Assembly: GCA_934680015.1 (NCBI GenBank)
Contig: CAKUSP010000004.1
Coordinates: 1-64,000, forward strand
From: an uncultured Bacteroidales bacterium
GTDB taxonomy: Bacteria; Bacteroidota; Bacteroidia; Bacteroidales; UBA932
Reading direction: 5' to 3'
Length of the DNA: 64,000 nt
The translations under genes were made by a program, and so were the position numbers. Numbering within the stretch: the first letter of the stretch is position 1; each line of letters begins with the position of its first letter. Below, in pieces: positions 63,426 through 64,000 of this stretch. The notes below the pieces were generated by a model. It searched no databases, was not told the origin of the DNA, and saw only the letters and a program-made list of their open reading frames with translations.

Positions 63426-64000
63426 ATTTCTTTTTATGACAAATGCAGGAAGCACGAATATTACAGCGATTAATGAAAGTAGCATACCGCTTATGGTTCC
63501 TAGCGCAAAGTCGAACCAGAACACTTCCTCTGGCCCATCTGTTAGAAAAGGAATAAGTCCTAGAACAGTAGAAATTACAGTAAGGATTATAGCTTTGATT
63601 TTAAAATCAAATGCCGTAATATATCGCGAGGTGGCACATTCGCCATTATGCCCTAAGTATGTACAGATTAGGTATATCCCAGCATTAATTGTAAGTGCGC
63701 ATAGCATAATTAGGGCAGCGAATCCTCCTTGGTCGAAAGTGAAATTGGAAAAGGCGAAAATCAAAAAAGGACCTATGAAGGAAACTGGAATAGTAAGAAT
63801 GACGGCAAATGGTAGTCGTATGGATTCAAAGGCAGCACATAGCATGACGAATAACGAGACTATTATTATGCCTATTAGCCACCAATAGTGCTTTTTGTTT
63901 TGATCAAACCTATAATATTCAGGTGTTTTTGCTTCATACCCTAAAGGAAGAGCCTGAGTATTCATATATTTGGTTGCCGATTCTGCCGCTTTTTGAGCAA
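63417..64000 (-). CDS. RND efflux permease, C-terminal part (cut by window edge)
   Basis: The frame stays open to the window end (it reads AQKAAESATKY before the Met at 63965), so this is the 3' end of a larger gene. It shows the last TM bundle of an RND transporter: HYWWLIGIIIVSLFVMLCAA, FESIRLPFAVILTIPVSFIG, DQGGFAALIMLCALTINAGI, KAIILTVISTVLGLIPFLTD then FALGTISGMLLSLIAVIFVL. It differs from the HAE1 pump at 7.8 kb: the TM11 region has NAGIYLI in place of KNAILIV. It ends RNEV with no fused channel. Confidence 0.85.
   Translation of the reverse strand, partial: AQKAAESATKYMNTQALPLGYEAKTPEYYRFDQNKKHYWWLIGIIIVSLFVMLCAAFESIRLPFAVILTIPVSFIGPFLIFAFSNFTFDQGGFAALIMLCALTINAGIYLICTYLGHNGECATSRYITAFDFKIKAIILTVISTVLGLIPFLTDGPEEVFWFDFALGTISGMLLSLIAVIFVLPAFVIKRNEV

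Overview
The window comes from a Bacteroidota chromosome, most likely order Bacteroidales. It carries two SusC/SusD pairs, many lipoproteins with a Cys lipobox, and promoter boxes of the Bacteroidota type (TAnnTTTG). It also has a Rho with a long low-complexity insert, a periplasmic sensor plus LuxR-type regulator, and a NigD / ECF sigma / beta-barrel anti-sigma module. Base composition is moderately AT-rich. Genes are tightly packed, and several convergent neighbours overlap (rpe/birA, cdsA/ispG, asd/regulator). No rRNA, tRNA or CRISPR array was seen.

Region 1 (1-12.7 kb) is accessory and decaying. It starts with tandem copies of the C-terminal tail of an Rpn/PD-(D/E)XK nuclease. An AlkD-like/HD-domain operon, an FAD-dependent lipoprotein and a methyltransferase follow. 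Four gene remnants lie here: a frameshifted DUF3795 gene, the 5' ends of a divergent M23 peptidase/ruvX pair, and a HAD phosphatase with an internal deletion. Among them sits an RND efflux operon whose inner-membrane pump is fused in frame to its outer-membrane channel, with an intact lipoprotein signal at the junction.

Region 2 (12.7-22 kb) holds an anchored alpha/beta hydrolase, an orphan SusC/SusD pair, a YitT-type membrane protein, a CBM9-like protein and a GT2 glycosyltransferase. Region 3 (22-44 kb) is core: rho, an LptD-like protein, amidase, dnaA, pepD, rpe, birA, rsfS, ftsH, cdsA, ispG, an OM barrel protein, an Ig-like lipoprotein, a Rel/SpoT enzyme and ligA.

Region 4 (44-49.3 kb) has a small ORF, a NigD-like lipoprotein, an ECF sigma factor and an anti-sigma-like protein that probably spans both membranes. 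A GT4 glycosyltransferase and asd follow. Region 5 (49.3-63.4 kb) is a complete polysaccharide utilization locus (PUL). A divergent sensor/LuxR regulator faces GH144, SusC, SusD, a LamG-like lipoprotein, a second GH144 and a GH3. The two GH144 enzymes plus GH3 point to beta-1,2-glucan as substrate. The window ends inside a second RND permease gene.

A symmetrical, roughly 160-bp non-coding repeat occurs twice complete (2.3 and 43.9 kb) and once as a relic (13.7 kb). It has imperfect terminal inverted repeats and a central palindrome, so it looks like a MITE or a regulatory repeat. The items most worth a second look are the RND-OMF polyprotein, this repeat, the Rpn-tail array, the NigD/sigma/dual-membrane anti-sigma module and the beta-1,2-glucan PUL.
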